From assembly GCA_050260515.1 (NCBI GenBank), contig JBLNCI010000022.1, positions 1 through 64,000 of the forward strand: DNA of 64,000 nucleotides. The letters are read 5' to 3'. Each line of letters starts with the position of its first letter. Within the stretch, counting starts at the first letter, position 1. This document shows, piece after piece, positions 56,480 to 64,000 of the stretch. Made by a program: the position numbers and the translations under genes. The notes under the pieces are model-generated. The model worked only from the letters and a program-made list of their open reading frames with translations, had not been told where the DNA came from and ran no database searches. This stretch comes from DATJIG01 sp050260515. GTDB taxonomy: Bacteria > Pseudomonadota > Alphaproteobacteria > SMXQ01.

Positions 56480-57529
56480 ATGGAACACTCTCTTCCAGGC
56501 TTGGCGAACTCCGCGATCCTCAGCTTGCTGCTCATCAACGCCGCACGCGCCTTCGCCCCGAAGGTCAACCTCGTCGACCGCCCCGGCGGCCGAAAGCATC
56601 ACCAAGGAGCCGTGCCGACGGTCGGGGGCATCTGCATCTACTTCGCCTTCCTGCTGGCCCTCAGCATCGATCCACATCTCCTCGCCATTAACGCCGTGCC
56701 CCTCGCCGCCATGGGGATCCTGGTGGGCGTCGGAGCGCTCGACGATGCGATCGACCTGGGTCCCGCCAAAAAGCTCGTCTTCGAGGTCGCTTCGGCGATC
56801 GCGTTGGTCGCAATCATAGGGCCCGCTGTCGGCCCATCCATCGGCGTTCCCGAGCTCCTTCCGGAGATCGGAGCCGGTTTGGCGGTGGTGATGACCGTCT
56901 GCGTCATGAACGCCATCAACATGGCCGATGGCGTCGACGGCCTGGCCGGATGGTTGGTCACCGTGGCGTTGGGCTGGCTGGTGGTCGGCGCGTTGTTGGC
57001 GGGAGACGGCACCGTCGGCGAGGTGGCGGTCCGCCTGATCGTCCCGGTGGTCGCCTTCCTCGCGTTCAATTCCCGCGCCCCGTGGCGCCCGACGGCGGCG
57101 GTTTTCATGGCCGACGCCGGCACGTTGATGCTCGGATACGCCATCGTGTGGTTTGGGCTTCATTTGGCCGGCAACGGTGTGCCGCTCATCGCGTCAAGCC
57201 TCGTCGTGGCCCTGCCGGTGTGCGACACCATAAGTCTGTTCTTTCGCCGCCTCCTGTCGGGTCGCAGTCCGCTCTCCGGCGACCGGACCCACATGCACCA
57301 CCTTCTCGAGGAGGCAGGGCTGCCTCCAGGCGCCATCTCGCTTCTGCTCGCCACGACGTCCGCGGTTGTCGGCGGCATCGGCATCGTCGGAGCGCACGCC
57401 GATCTGCCCCCGGAATTCTTTCTCCTGATCTGGGGCGTCCTCATCGCCGGGCACGGCGTGGCGGTCCGCCTACTCGGGCACCGAGTGCCGACCGAGCAAC
57501 TTCGCGCCATCCGGGGGGAAGCCAAGTGA
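56480..57529 (+). CDS. WecA-like polyprenyl-phosphate sugar-1-phosphate transferase
   Basis: 349 residues from the ATG at 56480. About ten membrane segments. Conserved cytoplasmic motifs are the early DRPGGRKHHQGAVPTVGG, the catalytic GVGALDDAIDLG (DDxxD-like), NAINMADGVDGLAG and the HMHHLLEE motif. The family (MraY/WecA) transfers HexNAc-1-phosphate to undecaprenyl phosphate, starting repeat-unit assembly. It is the only junction in the operon with a gap (19 bases from the polymerase). Confidence 0.93.
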   Translation: MEHSLPGLANSAILSLLLINAARAFAPKVNLVDRPGGRKHHQGAVPTVGGICIYFAFLLALSIDPHLLAINAVPLAAMGILVGVGALDDAIDLGPAKKLVFEVASAIALVAIIGPAVGPSIGVPELLPEIGAGLAVVMTVCVMNAINMADGVDGLAGWLVTVALGWLVVGALLAGDGTVGEVAVRLIVPVVAFLAFNSRAPWRPTAAVFMADAGTLMLGYAIVWFGLHLAGNGVPLIASSLVVALPVCDTISLFFRRLLSGRSPLSGDRTHMHHLLEEAGLPPGAISLLLATTSAVVGGIGIVGAHADLPPEFFLLIWGVLIAGHGVAVRLLGHRVPTEQLRAIRGEAK

Positions 57530-58971
57530 GCCGGAAGTCCGCGACCAGCGGTGTCCTGTGGTCGATCGTCGATCTCGGGGGAGGTCAGGCTCTGTCGTTC
57601 GCCACGTTTCTGATCGTGGCGCGGATCGTGTCTCCCGAGGAATACGGAACATTCGCCCTGGCATCGAGCATCATCTCGTTCGCGTTCTTCCTCGTCCAGG
57701 GGCTTGCACCCGCCGTCGTCCAGCGCCGATCGATTACGGCGGTACACACCTCGACCGCATTCTGGACGAGCGCCGCCGCCGGGTGCTCGTGTACCGCCCT
57801 CATTGCAGCCTCGGCGCACGCGTTATCAGAGCTCCTGGACAATCCCCTTCTCGAACCGGTTCTGGCCTGGATGTCTCTGATCTGCCTGCCTATGAGTCTG
57901 ACCAGCGTTCCCATGGCGCTGCTGAGGCGAGAACTGCGCATGGCCGGATGGGCCGCCCGCACGTTCACCGGCTACATCGCGATTGCTGCCGTTTCGATCC
58001 CGCTCGCGCTGAACGATTTCGGCGCCCTCGCCCTGGCTTTCGGACAGATCGCCCAGTCGGTGACTACCATCGCAGTGGTGTTCGCGGCGAGCCGTTGGCG
58101 GCCGCGGCTGCAGTTTTCGATGCCGGTATTCTTCGAGCTGGGACGATACAGCGCCCACTACATCACCGGTACGGCGATTTGGGTGGCGACATCGAAGGTC
58201 GACGTCTGGATTCTCGCCGCGTTCCTCGATGCTCGGTCGGTCGGTTTGTATGCGCTCGCGACGCGCGTCCTCGAAGCGGTCGCGTCCGTCACGACCCTCC
58301 CCGTCATGCGGCTTACGGTACCGCTACTAAGTCCGTTGCGCTCCGATGCCGCGCAGTTCACGCGTCAGTACGAGCGCGTGGTGATCGGCGCGACATCGGC
58401 ATGGCTCCCGGCCGTTCTCGGCATCGGGGTCGCCCTTGCGCCTTTCGTCCCCGATGTCCTTGGCGAACGATGGGCAGAGAGCGTGCCGGTTCTCCAGGCC
58501 ATGTGCCTGTCGGCATTCACCCTCAGCGTGACGTGGTTCACCGGCGAGACATTGTCGGCCTGGGGTCGGCCGGATGTGTTCTCGAGGCTCGAAGGAATAC
58601 GTCTCCTCGTCACCGCGGTTGCGTTCCTCATCGCCGCACAGTTCGGGACCGTCGCCGCGGGGTTCGCCTGGGCGCTCGTGCCGGTGATCCTGTTCCCGAT
58701 ACACCTGACGGTACTCGCCGGAACCGCGTCAATACGCGCGGACCGGCTGCTCGCCGGATGGTCCAAATTGGCCGTGAGCGGTTCCGTGATGGTCGGCGTC
58801 ATGTTCGCCGTCGGGCGGCTCAATGTATTCGGGCAGTGGGTTCCTGTCGCGGCGCTCGCCGCGGGCGCAGCGACCTACGCTCTTCTCCTCGACCGGGTCA
58901 TGCTGCGCGGCTGCGTGAACCGGGTGATCAGCAGCGCGATTCCCGTCGCCGTATCCCAGGTGAAGAGATGA
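57526..58971 (+). CDS. Wzx-like oligosaccharide flippase
   Basis: 481 residues from a GTG overlapping the previous stop. It opens SRKSATSGVLWSIVDLGGGQ and has about fourteen hydrophobic segments, as in the MATE/Wzx (lipopolysaccharide biosynthesis, PST) family: VARIVSPEEYGTFALASSII, then STKVDVW-type ATSKVDVWILAAFLDARSVG. It moves the lipid-linked repeat unit across the inner membrane. ATGA overlap with the next gene. Confidence 0.9.
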   Translation: MSRKSATSGVLWSIVDLGGGQALSFATFLIVARIVSPEEYGTFALASSIISFAFFLVQGLAPAVVQRRSITAVHTSTAFWTSAAAGCSCTALIAASAHALSELLDNPLLEPVLAWMSLICLPMSLTSVPMALLRRELRMAGWAARTFTGYIAIAAVSIPLALNDFGALALAFGQIAQSVTTIAVVFAASRWRPRLQFSMPVFFELGRYSAHYITGTAIWVATSKVDVWILAAFLDARSVGLYALATRVLEAVASVTTLPVMRLTVPLLSPLRSDAAQFTRQYERVVIGATSAWLPAVLGIGVALAPFVPDVLGERWAESVPVLQAMCLSAFTLSVTWFTGETLSAWGRPDVFSRLEGIRLLVTAVAFLIAAQFGTVAAGFAWALVPVILFPIHLTVLAGTASIRADRLLAGWSKLAVSGSVMVGVMFAVGRLNVFGQWVPVAALAAGAATYALLLDRVMLRGCVNRVISSAIPVAVSQVKR

Positions 58972-59705
58972 CCGAGCACCCGAGGATTCCGAAGATCCTG
59001 CACTACGTATGGGTCGGAGGGGAACTTCCGGAGAGACAGCGCTCGCTGATCGGCACTTGGCGCGAGCACAATCCCGGCTTCCAAATCATGCGCTGGGACG
59101 AGAGCAACATCGACTTCACCGTCCCGGCCATCCGCAGGGCATATCGTCAGCGACGATGGGCGACGGTGGCGGACATCGTCAGGCTGTCCGCCGTCCTGCG
59201 TTATGGAGGGATATACCTCGACACCGACATCGAGACGCTGCGCTCGTTCGAGCCCCTTCTGGAGGATCAATGCTTCTTCGGCTTCCAGGCCGAGAGTCAC
59301 CCGACGGACTGGGTCGGGAATGCGGTGTTCGGCGCCGTTCCGGAACACTGGTTCATCCGCAAGGCCTATGCCGAGATCCTCGCGATTCGCGCGCTTCCGC
59401 TCGGTCTGGACCGGCCCACGAAATACGGTCCGAAGCTGATCACGAAGCTGCTTCGCAATCAGGGGCTCGCCGCCTATTCGGATCGGGGCGTTCGGGTGAA
59501 GGACATCTTCATTCACCCGACCCCGGCATTCTTCCCGATTCCCTGGGGGGAAAAAAAGCCCGAACGGAACGCCGCCATCGGCAGCTACGCCATCCACCTG
59601 TGGGACCGGTCGTGGCAGAAGGACATGCCTGCGCTGTTGCTGGGCGCAGCGAGAGCCAGAGCCCAGATGCGGCGTGCATTCGGGAGCGCCACCTGGAACC
59701 GATGA
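58968..59705 (+). CDS. GT32-type glycosyltransferase (DXD sugar-binding)
   Basis: 245 residues. It starts RIPKILHYVWVGGELPERQR, then WRWATVADIVRLS-like region RRWATVADIVRLSAVLRYGG and IYLDTDIETLRSF with the DxD (Asp-Thr-Asp) metal/nucleotide-sugar motif. This is the capsular-polysaccharide GT32/OCH1-like family. Besides WecG it is the only other ordinary sugar transferase in the operon. ATGA overlaps on both sides. Confidence 0.9.
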   Translation: MTEHPRIPKILHYVWVGGELPERQRSLIGTWREHNPGFQIMRWDESNIDFTVPAIRRAYRQRRWATVADIVRLSAVLRYGGIYLDTDIETLRSFEPLLEDQCFFGFQAESHPTDWVGNAVFGAVPEHWFIRKAYAEILAIRALPLGLDRPTKYGPKLITKLLRNQGLAAYSDRGVRVKDIFIHPTPAFFPIPWGEKKPERNAAIGSYAIHLWDRSWQKDMPALLLGAARARAQMRRAFGSATWNR

Positions 59706-60850
59706 GGTGTGAAATGGCCAGCGCGCCACACATCGTTCTCCTCGCAGCACGCGGCGGCGCAAGCTACGGCGTGTTGAAGGCCTTGCGTGCCATCGGGGCC
59801 AGCGTTGATCTCATATGCGATTGCCGATCGGCGATAAGGCTGACGCGGTACGGCAGGCCTCTCTATGTGAGCAGGGATCTGAGCTGCGAGCCGGCCGCTC
59901 ACATCGCGGAGATCGTGAACGAGCTTCACCTCCGCAACCCGGTCGACGTCGTCGTGCCGAGCGACGTCGCGGCGACCAAGACCCTCAACCTCATCAAGGC
60001 GGACCTGATCCCGCCGGTATTCCCGTGCTCCGACAGCAATGTCCTGCGCCAGCTCGACAACAAGTGGCGTTTCTACCGTCTGTGCGTTTCGCTCGGCATC
60101 CCCGTTCCGCAGAGCATCTACTTTGCTTCCAAGAGCGCTGTGGACCCGTTTCGCATCAAGAGAGAGATCGGCTATCCCGTGGTGGTGAAGCCGGTCGATG
60201 AAATGGGCGGCGACGGCGTGGTCGTCGCCGGAAGCGAAGCGACGATCGCAGCGCGCGTTCTGGGCGGCGGGTACCGCTTCGGCCAAGGAGGAATGATCGT
60301 CCAGCGGTACGTGAGAGGACAGGATTGGGGATACGCCGCGTTCGCCGTCGATGGTCGAATCGAAACGGAGGTGACCTTCGCTTGTGGCCCGAACTGGCGA
60401 TCGCACTTCCGCAATGAGGGCAAGCTGCTCGCCGCCGCCAGGCGCATTATCGAGCAGGTCCGCTACACCGGTGTAGTGAATTTCGACTGTCGCCTCGACT
60501 GCGAGACGGACACGTTCAAGTTCTTCGAATGCAATCCCCGCTTCTTTCACCGGGTCACCGCGGCTCGCCTGTGCGGCCTCAATTTTCTCAACGCCGGGCA
60601 GCACCGCTCGGACCAGGTTCCGGACGGCGTCAGCTACTTCCCCATTCGCGATGTCCTCACGCGCGAAGGGCTGAGGGCGCTCTGGCGCGGCGCATGGCCG
60701 CTATCGGCACTTGCCACCGATGTCATGGAGGCGTTGGCCGATCCGCTGCCCGCCCTCTTTCAAAACACCTCCTGGGCTCCGGCTGCGCTGAAAGCAGTGG
60801 CTCCTGTTCTCCAGCGAACCGTCCCGTCGAAGGTGCGGAGAGTCCAGTGA
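59702..60850 (+). CDS. ATP-grasp enzyme of the exopolysaccharide operon
   Basis: 382 residues from ATG 59702 (ATG 59714 possible). The N-terminal Rossmann-like part (IVLLAARGGASYGVLKALRA, DVVVPSDVAATKTLN) leads into the ATP-grasp fold: LDNKWRFYRLCVSLGIPVP, YPVVVKPVDEMGGDGVVV (ATP-binding Lys), MIVQRYVRGQDWGYAAF and the Mg site NFDCRLDC...FKFFECNPRF. It resembles CarB/PylC-type carboxylate-amine ligases. Substrates unknown; the operon context suggests attaching an amine, amino acid or acyl group to a sugar or precursor. Coupled by 4-base overlaps to both neighbours. Confidence 0.85.
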   Translation: MRCEMASAPHIVLLAARGGASYGVLKALRAIGASVDLICDCRSAIRLTRYGRPLYVSRDLSCEPAAHIAEIVNELHLRNPVDVVVPSDVAATKTLNLIKADLIPPVFPCSDSNVLRQLDNKWRFYRLCVSLGIPVPQSIYFASKSAVDPFRIKREIGYPVVVKPVDEMGGDGVVVAGSEATIAARVLGGGYRFGQGGMIVQRYVRGQDWGYAAFAVDGRIETEVTFACGPNWRSHFRNEGKLLAAARRIIEQVRYTGVVNFDCRLDCETDTFKFFECNPRFFHRVTAARLCGLNFLNAGQHRSDQVPDGVSYFPIRDVLTREGLRALWRGAWPLSALATDVMEALADPLPALFQNTSWAPAALKAVAPVLQRTVPSKVRRVQ

Positions 60851-62118
60851 TCCGCGCCGACGAAACCGATATTGCGATCATCGGCGCGGGTCCCTACGGC
60901 CTGTCGCTCGCGGCCCATCTTCGCGAGCTCAGGATCGCGTACCGCATCTTCGGCATCCCGCTGGAAAGCTGGCGAACGAAGATGCCGAAGGGCATGCACC
61001 TGAAGTCGCACGGCTTCGCCAGCAATCTCTACGATCCGAACGACGCCTACACGCTGGAACGGTATTGCGAGGAAAGCGGCCTCCCGTACGACCCCTATGT
61101 CTTGCCGGTCCCGGTCGAGACCTTCTGCGAGTATGGATTGGCGTTCCAGCAGGCGTTTGTTCCCGACCTCGACAGGCGAATGGTCGAGCAAGTTGTCCCG
61201 AGCTCTACCGGGTATCTGCTGACGCTGGAGGATGGAGCACACGTTCATGCGCGAAAGGTCGTCTGCGCGATCGGCATTACGCATTTCGACTACGTGCCGG
61301 CCGTCCTTCGCTCCATGCCCCGGGATATCGTGACGCATGCCTCGCAGCACCACGATCTCGACCGCTTCAAAGGTCGGGACGTGACCATCGTGGGGGGCGG
61401 CGCTTCGGCCGTCGATCTTGCCGCCCTGCTGCACGAGACCGGCGCGCGCGTGCGCGTGGTGACGCGTCGCCGATGGATCCCATTTGGATCGATGGTGCGG
61501 ACCCCGAGGACCCTCTGGGACGAGATTCGCGCGCCAACGTCCCCGCTCGGCCCGGGATGGCGCTCGCGGCTGTGCACCGACGCGCCGCTCCTCTTCCACG
61601 TCATGCCGGCGCGGTTCCGGGTCGAGGTGGTCCGCCGGCACCTCGGCCCGGCTGGCGGCTGGTTCATGCGCGACCGCGTGGAGGTCAGCGCGATACGCAT
61701 CGTGACCGACGCCGACCTCGTGTCGGCTATGCCCAAGGGCAGCGGCGTGCAGCTTCGGATCAGGTTACGGCAGGACGGCGCAGAGCACTCGTTGACGAGT
61801 GATCACGTCATCGCCGCCACCGGCTACGAGGTTGATCTCGCCCGTCTGGCATTCCTCACGCCACTGACGTCCCGCATGCGTCAGGTGGCGAACACGCCGG
61901 TCCTGACGTCGACATTCGAATCGTCCGCGCCCGGGCTGTATTTTATCGGGGTCACGGCGGCCAACAGCTTTGGCCCAATGCTGCGGTTCGCCTGTGGGGC
62001 ACGGTTTGCCGCGCGTCGTCTGTCGCGGCATCTCGCGGGGCTGTCTCGCGCCACGCCCGCGCGGCGACCGTCGCCGTTCGTACACCGCGCCTTTCCAGCC
62101 GCGCCGACCCGGCGGTAG
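60847..62118 (+). CDS. FAD/NAD(P)-binding oxidoreductase (CzcO-like flavoprotein)
   Basis: 423 residues from a GTG overlapping the previous stop. FAD dinucleotide motif DIAIIGAGPYGLSLAAHLRE; second dinucleotide motif DVTIVGGGASAVDLAALLHE; the ATG-type motif VIAATGYEVDLARL. LESWRTKMPKGMHLKSHG follows the pattern of flavin monooxygenase / lysine-ornithine N-hydroxylase relatives. It may hydroxylate an amine or oxidise a substrate of the ATP-grasp partner. Last gene of the operon, ending 6 bases from a convergent gene. Confidence 0.87.
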   Translation: MIRADETDIAIIGAGPYGLSLAAHLRELRIAYRIFGIPLESWRTKMPKGMHLKSHGFASNLYDPNDAYTLERYCEESGLPYDPYVLPVPVETFCEYGLAFQQAFVPDLDRRMVEQVVPSSTGYLLTLEDGAHVHARKVVCAIGITHFDYVPAVLRSMPRDIVTHASQHHDLDRFKGRDVTIVGGGASAVDLAALLHETGARVRVVTRRRWIPFGSMVRTPRTLWDEIRAPTSPLGPGWRSRLCTDAPLLFHVMPARFRVEVVRRHLGPAGGWFMRDRVEVSAIRIVTDADLVSAMPKGSGVQLRIRLRQDGAEHSLTSDHVIAATGYEVDLARLAFLTPLTSRMRQVANTPVLTSTFESSAPGLYFIGVTAANSFGPMLRFACGARFAARRLSRHLAGLSRATPARRPSPFVHRAFPAAPTRR

Positions 62119-62124
62119 CGCCGG

Positions 62125-63120
62125 CTACTGCTCCATGACCGATGGAGCGAACATCTCATCGAGGCCGACAAGGCGGGACGTGAGGCCCTGCTCATACGAC
62201 CACTGCGCCGCGGTCTCCAGCACCTTGCGGTTGGCGGCGATCCCGTGCCGGATCAGGGGCGTGGCCAGCGCCTTGCGCGCCTCGCGCGGCAGAAGCCCCG
62301 TCTCGATGTGGTACGCGACGGCGTCCATGCGCGCCTTTTCGGCGATCTCGTTGGCTTTGACGAACGCCTTATAGAGGTTCAGCACGACCCACGGATGGCA
62401 CTCGACGATGTCGCGCTTTATCACCATCGCGTGGTTTATGGGGTAGATACCGGTCTTCTGGAACCAGCGTACGCCCTCGGCATGAGGATCGGCAAACAGG
62501 GTCTTGAAATCCGGGTGCTTGTAGAGATCGACGGTCGACCGGTCGACCAGATTGTCGGTGCCGGCGAGGTAGCGGAGCGCACCGTCGAGCTTACCCTCGA
62601 GCAGCATCTGCCCCATGTTGGTGTCGTTGGGGATGAAATTGAGCCGCACGTCCGCCGGCGGCTTGAAGCCCATTGCCGCGCCCTGGCTATGGTCGTCGTT
62701 CCGCTCCATCCAGAACTCGATGTCGCGCGGATGGACGTTGTGTTCGTGTTGCAGGAACCCACGCGTCCACAGCGCCGCCGTCTGCTGGTACTCGGGCACT
62801 CCGAGCTTCTTGCCGATCAGGTCCGACGGCTTGTCGATGCCGCGGTCCTTGCGCACGAGCGTGCCGACCTGGAACATCCGCCGCGTCGTGAACACCGGCA
62901 GACCGACCCACCGGGTGTCGCCGGTGGTTACCGCCATCATCAGTCCCGACAGCGACATCTCGGAGACGTCGAAGTCGCCGAAGCGAAGCTGGCGCCAGAA
63001 GAGCTCCGACGCGTGCACCGAGGTGCAGATCAGGTCGATGCCGTCCGCCTTCACGCGCCCTTCGAAGATCGGATGGGTGCGCGGGTTGTCGGACATGCCG
63101 ATGCTGAGCTGGAGCTTCAC
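62125..63120 (-). CDS. 4,5-dihydroxyphthalate-decarboxylase-like protein (NMT1 fold)
   Basis: 331 residues without a signal peptide. LQLSIGMSDNPRTHPIFEGRVKADGIDL, HASELFWRQLRFGDFDVSEM and WVVLNLYKAFVKANEIAE match the Pht5/NMT1-like family, which includes 4,5-dihydroxyphthalate decarboxylase. It ends 4 bases before the LigB-like gene's stop side on the same strand, so both are probably one transcript for an aromatic pathway. A binding-protein role is the alternative. Confidence 0.82.
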   Translation of the reverse strand: MKLQLSIGMSDNPRTHPIFEGRVKADGIDLICTSVHASELFWRQLRFGDFDVSEMSLSGLMMAVTTGDTRWVGLPVFTTRRMFQVGTLVRKDRGIDKPSDLIGKKLGVPEYQQTAALWTRGFLQHEHNVHPRDIEFWMERNDDHSQGAAMGFKPPADVRLNFIPNDTNMGQMLLEGKLDGALRYLAGTDNLVDRSTVDLYKHPDFKTLFADPHAEGVRWFQKTGIYPINHAMVIKRDIVECHPWVVLNLYKAFVKANEIAEKARMDAVAYHIETGLLPREARKALATPLIRHGIAANRKVLETAAQWSYEQGLTSRLVGLDEMFAPSVMEQ

Positions 63121-63124
63121 CGGC

Positions 63125-64000
63125 CTACTCCCACGTCGCGAACGCCATTCCGCAGCCCGTGCCGGCTTCCGAGCGACAGGACGGAACGTAGTCGATGAGG
63201 TTCATCTGGAGATCCGTGGCTTCGAGAATGCCCGCGACGGTGATCCAGTTCTTCGTCTCGGATGTTCCCGAACGGAACATTTCGGGAGGTTCGGCGAAAA
63301 TGGTCTCGCGATCGCGGTTCTTGATGGCGGTCAGCATGCGGCGGTCGAAGTCCTCGTCGACGACGAAGTGGCTGATCCCGCCCGACGCGCAAATGGCCAC
63401 GCGCTTGTCGGATTTCCATTCCGCGATGGCCCTGCCGATCGACACGCCGAATTCATAGCACCTCTTCGCGGTCGGTTGATTCGGCGGGAAATACGTATTC
63501 AGCAGGATCGGGACCACAGGTACGGCGCGATCCTTGAGAATCCGCCGGTATACGAATCCGACCGCGTGGCCGATCCCGATCGGCCCCCGCTCGTTGGCGC
63601 GCTGCTTCATCGACACCGCGACGTCGAATTCGTCCGAGATCGCCCGCTCGACGATGAGCTCCGCGAGGTCCCGTGGAACAGGATAGACCTGGTCCTCGGG
63701 CGGCTGGCTCGCGGACATCGCAAGGGCGATGCCCGGGCTCTTCGTCTTCATCCGCTCCTGGTCGATCTTGGTGTTGATCACCTGATCGCCGCAGTAGACG
63801 GTGAACGAAGGCTGGAGGTCCTCGTAGAACCACTCGTGCTGGTCGTCGCCCACCACCACCACGACGTCCGGATTCACCGCCGCGAACTTCTCCGCGAGCG
63901 CGTTCAGCGCGCGCTCATTCCTGGCGTACCGCTCGCGGCGGACTTCGATCGACATCTCCTTCACGAAGTCCTTCTCGCCGTCACGCGCGGCGACCAGTTC
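63125..64000 (-). CDS. LigB-type class III extradiol dioxygenase, 5' end outside window
   Basis: At least 291 residues; the frame is open through the right edge (ELVAARDGEKDFVKEM before the GTG at 63964), so the true start lies beyond 64000. LigB-fold segments are VVVVGDDQHEWFYEDLQPSF (metal-site His), RGPIGIGHAVGFVYRRIL, VPILLNTYFPPNQPTAKRC and ICASGGISHFVVDEDFDRR. Family members cleave protocatechuate, gallate or similar catechols. The co-directional Pht5-like gene supports phthalate- or protocatechuate-type catabolism. Confidence 0.88.
   Translation of the reverse strand, partial: ELVAARDGEKDFVKEMSIEVRRERYARNERALNALAEKFAAVNPDVVVVVGDDQHEWFYEDLQPSFTVYCGDQVINTKIDQERMKTKSPGIALAMSASQPPEDQVYPVPRDLAELIVERAISDEFDVAVSMKQRANERGPIGIGHAVGFVYRRILKDRAVPVVPILLNTYFPPNQPTAKRCYEFGVSIGRAIAEWKSDKRVAICASGGISHFVVDEDFDRRMLTAIKNRDRETIFAEPPEMFRSGTSETKNWITVAGILEATDLQMNLIDYVPSCRSEAGTGCGMAFATWE

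Overview
The window reads as a high-GC alphaproteobacterial chromosome segment. The evidence is the ntrB-ntrC-ntrY-ntrX block followed by a D-amino-acid transaminase, hfq and hflX; an alphaproteobacterial-type LexA box (GTTC-N7-GTTC) in front of dinB; a CIRCE-controlled groESL operon; and the rlpA-dacA-tmk-holB-metG and tatD-MBL runs common in that class. The genus cannot be fixed from sequence alone. The last gene runs off the right edge and the first runs into a G-homopolymer-rich left edge.

Region by region. 0-1.6 kb: truncated methyltransferase, entericidin-like lipoprotein and cupin, all on the minus strand. 1.7-17.5 kb: a plus-strand housekeeping run (CcsA/YpjD-like protein, nitrogen two-component systems, transaminase, phosphatase, hfq, hflX, groESL, inositol-monophosphatase family, 3-hydroxyisobutyrate-dehydrogenase family, bactofilin-like membrane protein). 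17.5-18.7 kb: mazG and a small secreted protein. At 18,873-18,900 there is a near-perfect XerCD dif site. 19-32.9 kb: core genes mostly on the minus strand (MBL hydrolase, tatD, metG, holB, tmk, dacA, rlpA, mltB), broken between tatD and metG by a Bug-type binding protein, a three-gene kinase/receiver set and a GNAT protein. Core genes on both sides therefore point toward dif, and all ten FtsK-KOPS-like octamers I could find also point toward it. I infer that the window spans the replication terminus.

33-46.8 kb is accessory metabolism: tandem 2-oxoglutarate oxygenases, an E1 alpha/beta dehydrogenase pair without E2/E3, a Rieske ring-hydroxylating oxygenase with an exported dienelactone-hydrolase-fold protein, uppP, tRNA-Ser(UGA), SOS-type dinB, two solute-binding-protein-fold genes and a fused ABC permease without an ATPase. 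The 43.7-44.0 kb gap carries several hairpins, including two covarying copies of one structured element.

47.3-62.1 kb is an exopolysaccharide locus. It has a LuxR-type regulator with a degenerate receiver, a Crp/Fnr regulator, two GH16 glycanases and an eight-gene tightly packed operon (WecG-family transferase, Wzc-like co-polymerase/kinase, Wzy-like polymerase, WecA-like initiating transferase, Wzx-like flippase, GT32-type transferase, ATP-grasp enzyme, flavoprotein). The ATP-grasp and flavoprotein genes, joined to the end of the operon by 4-base overlaps, are the best candidate for an undescribed polymer-modification step. The window ends in a Pht5/NMT1-like gene and a partial LigB-type extradiol dioxygenase, suggesting an aromatic catabolic locus to the right.
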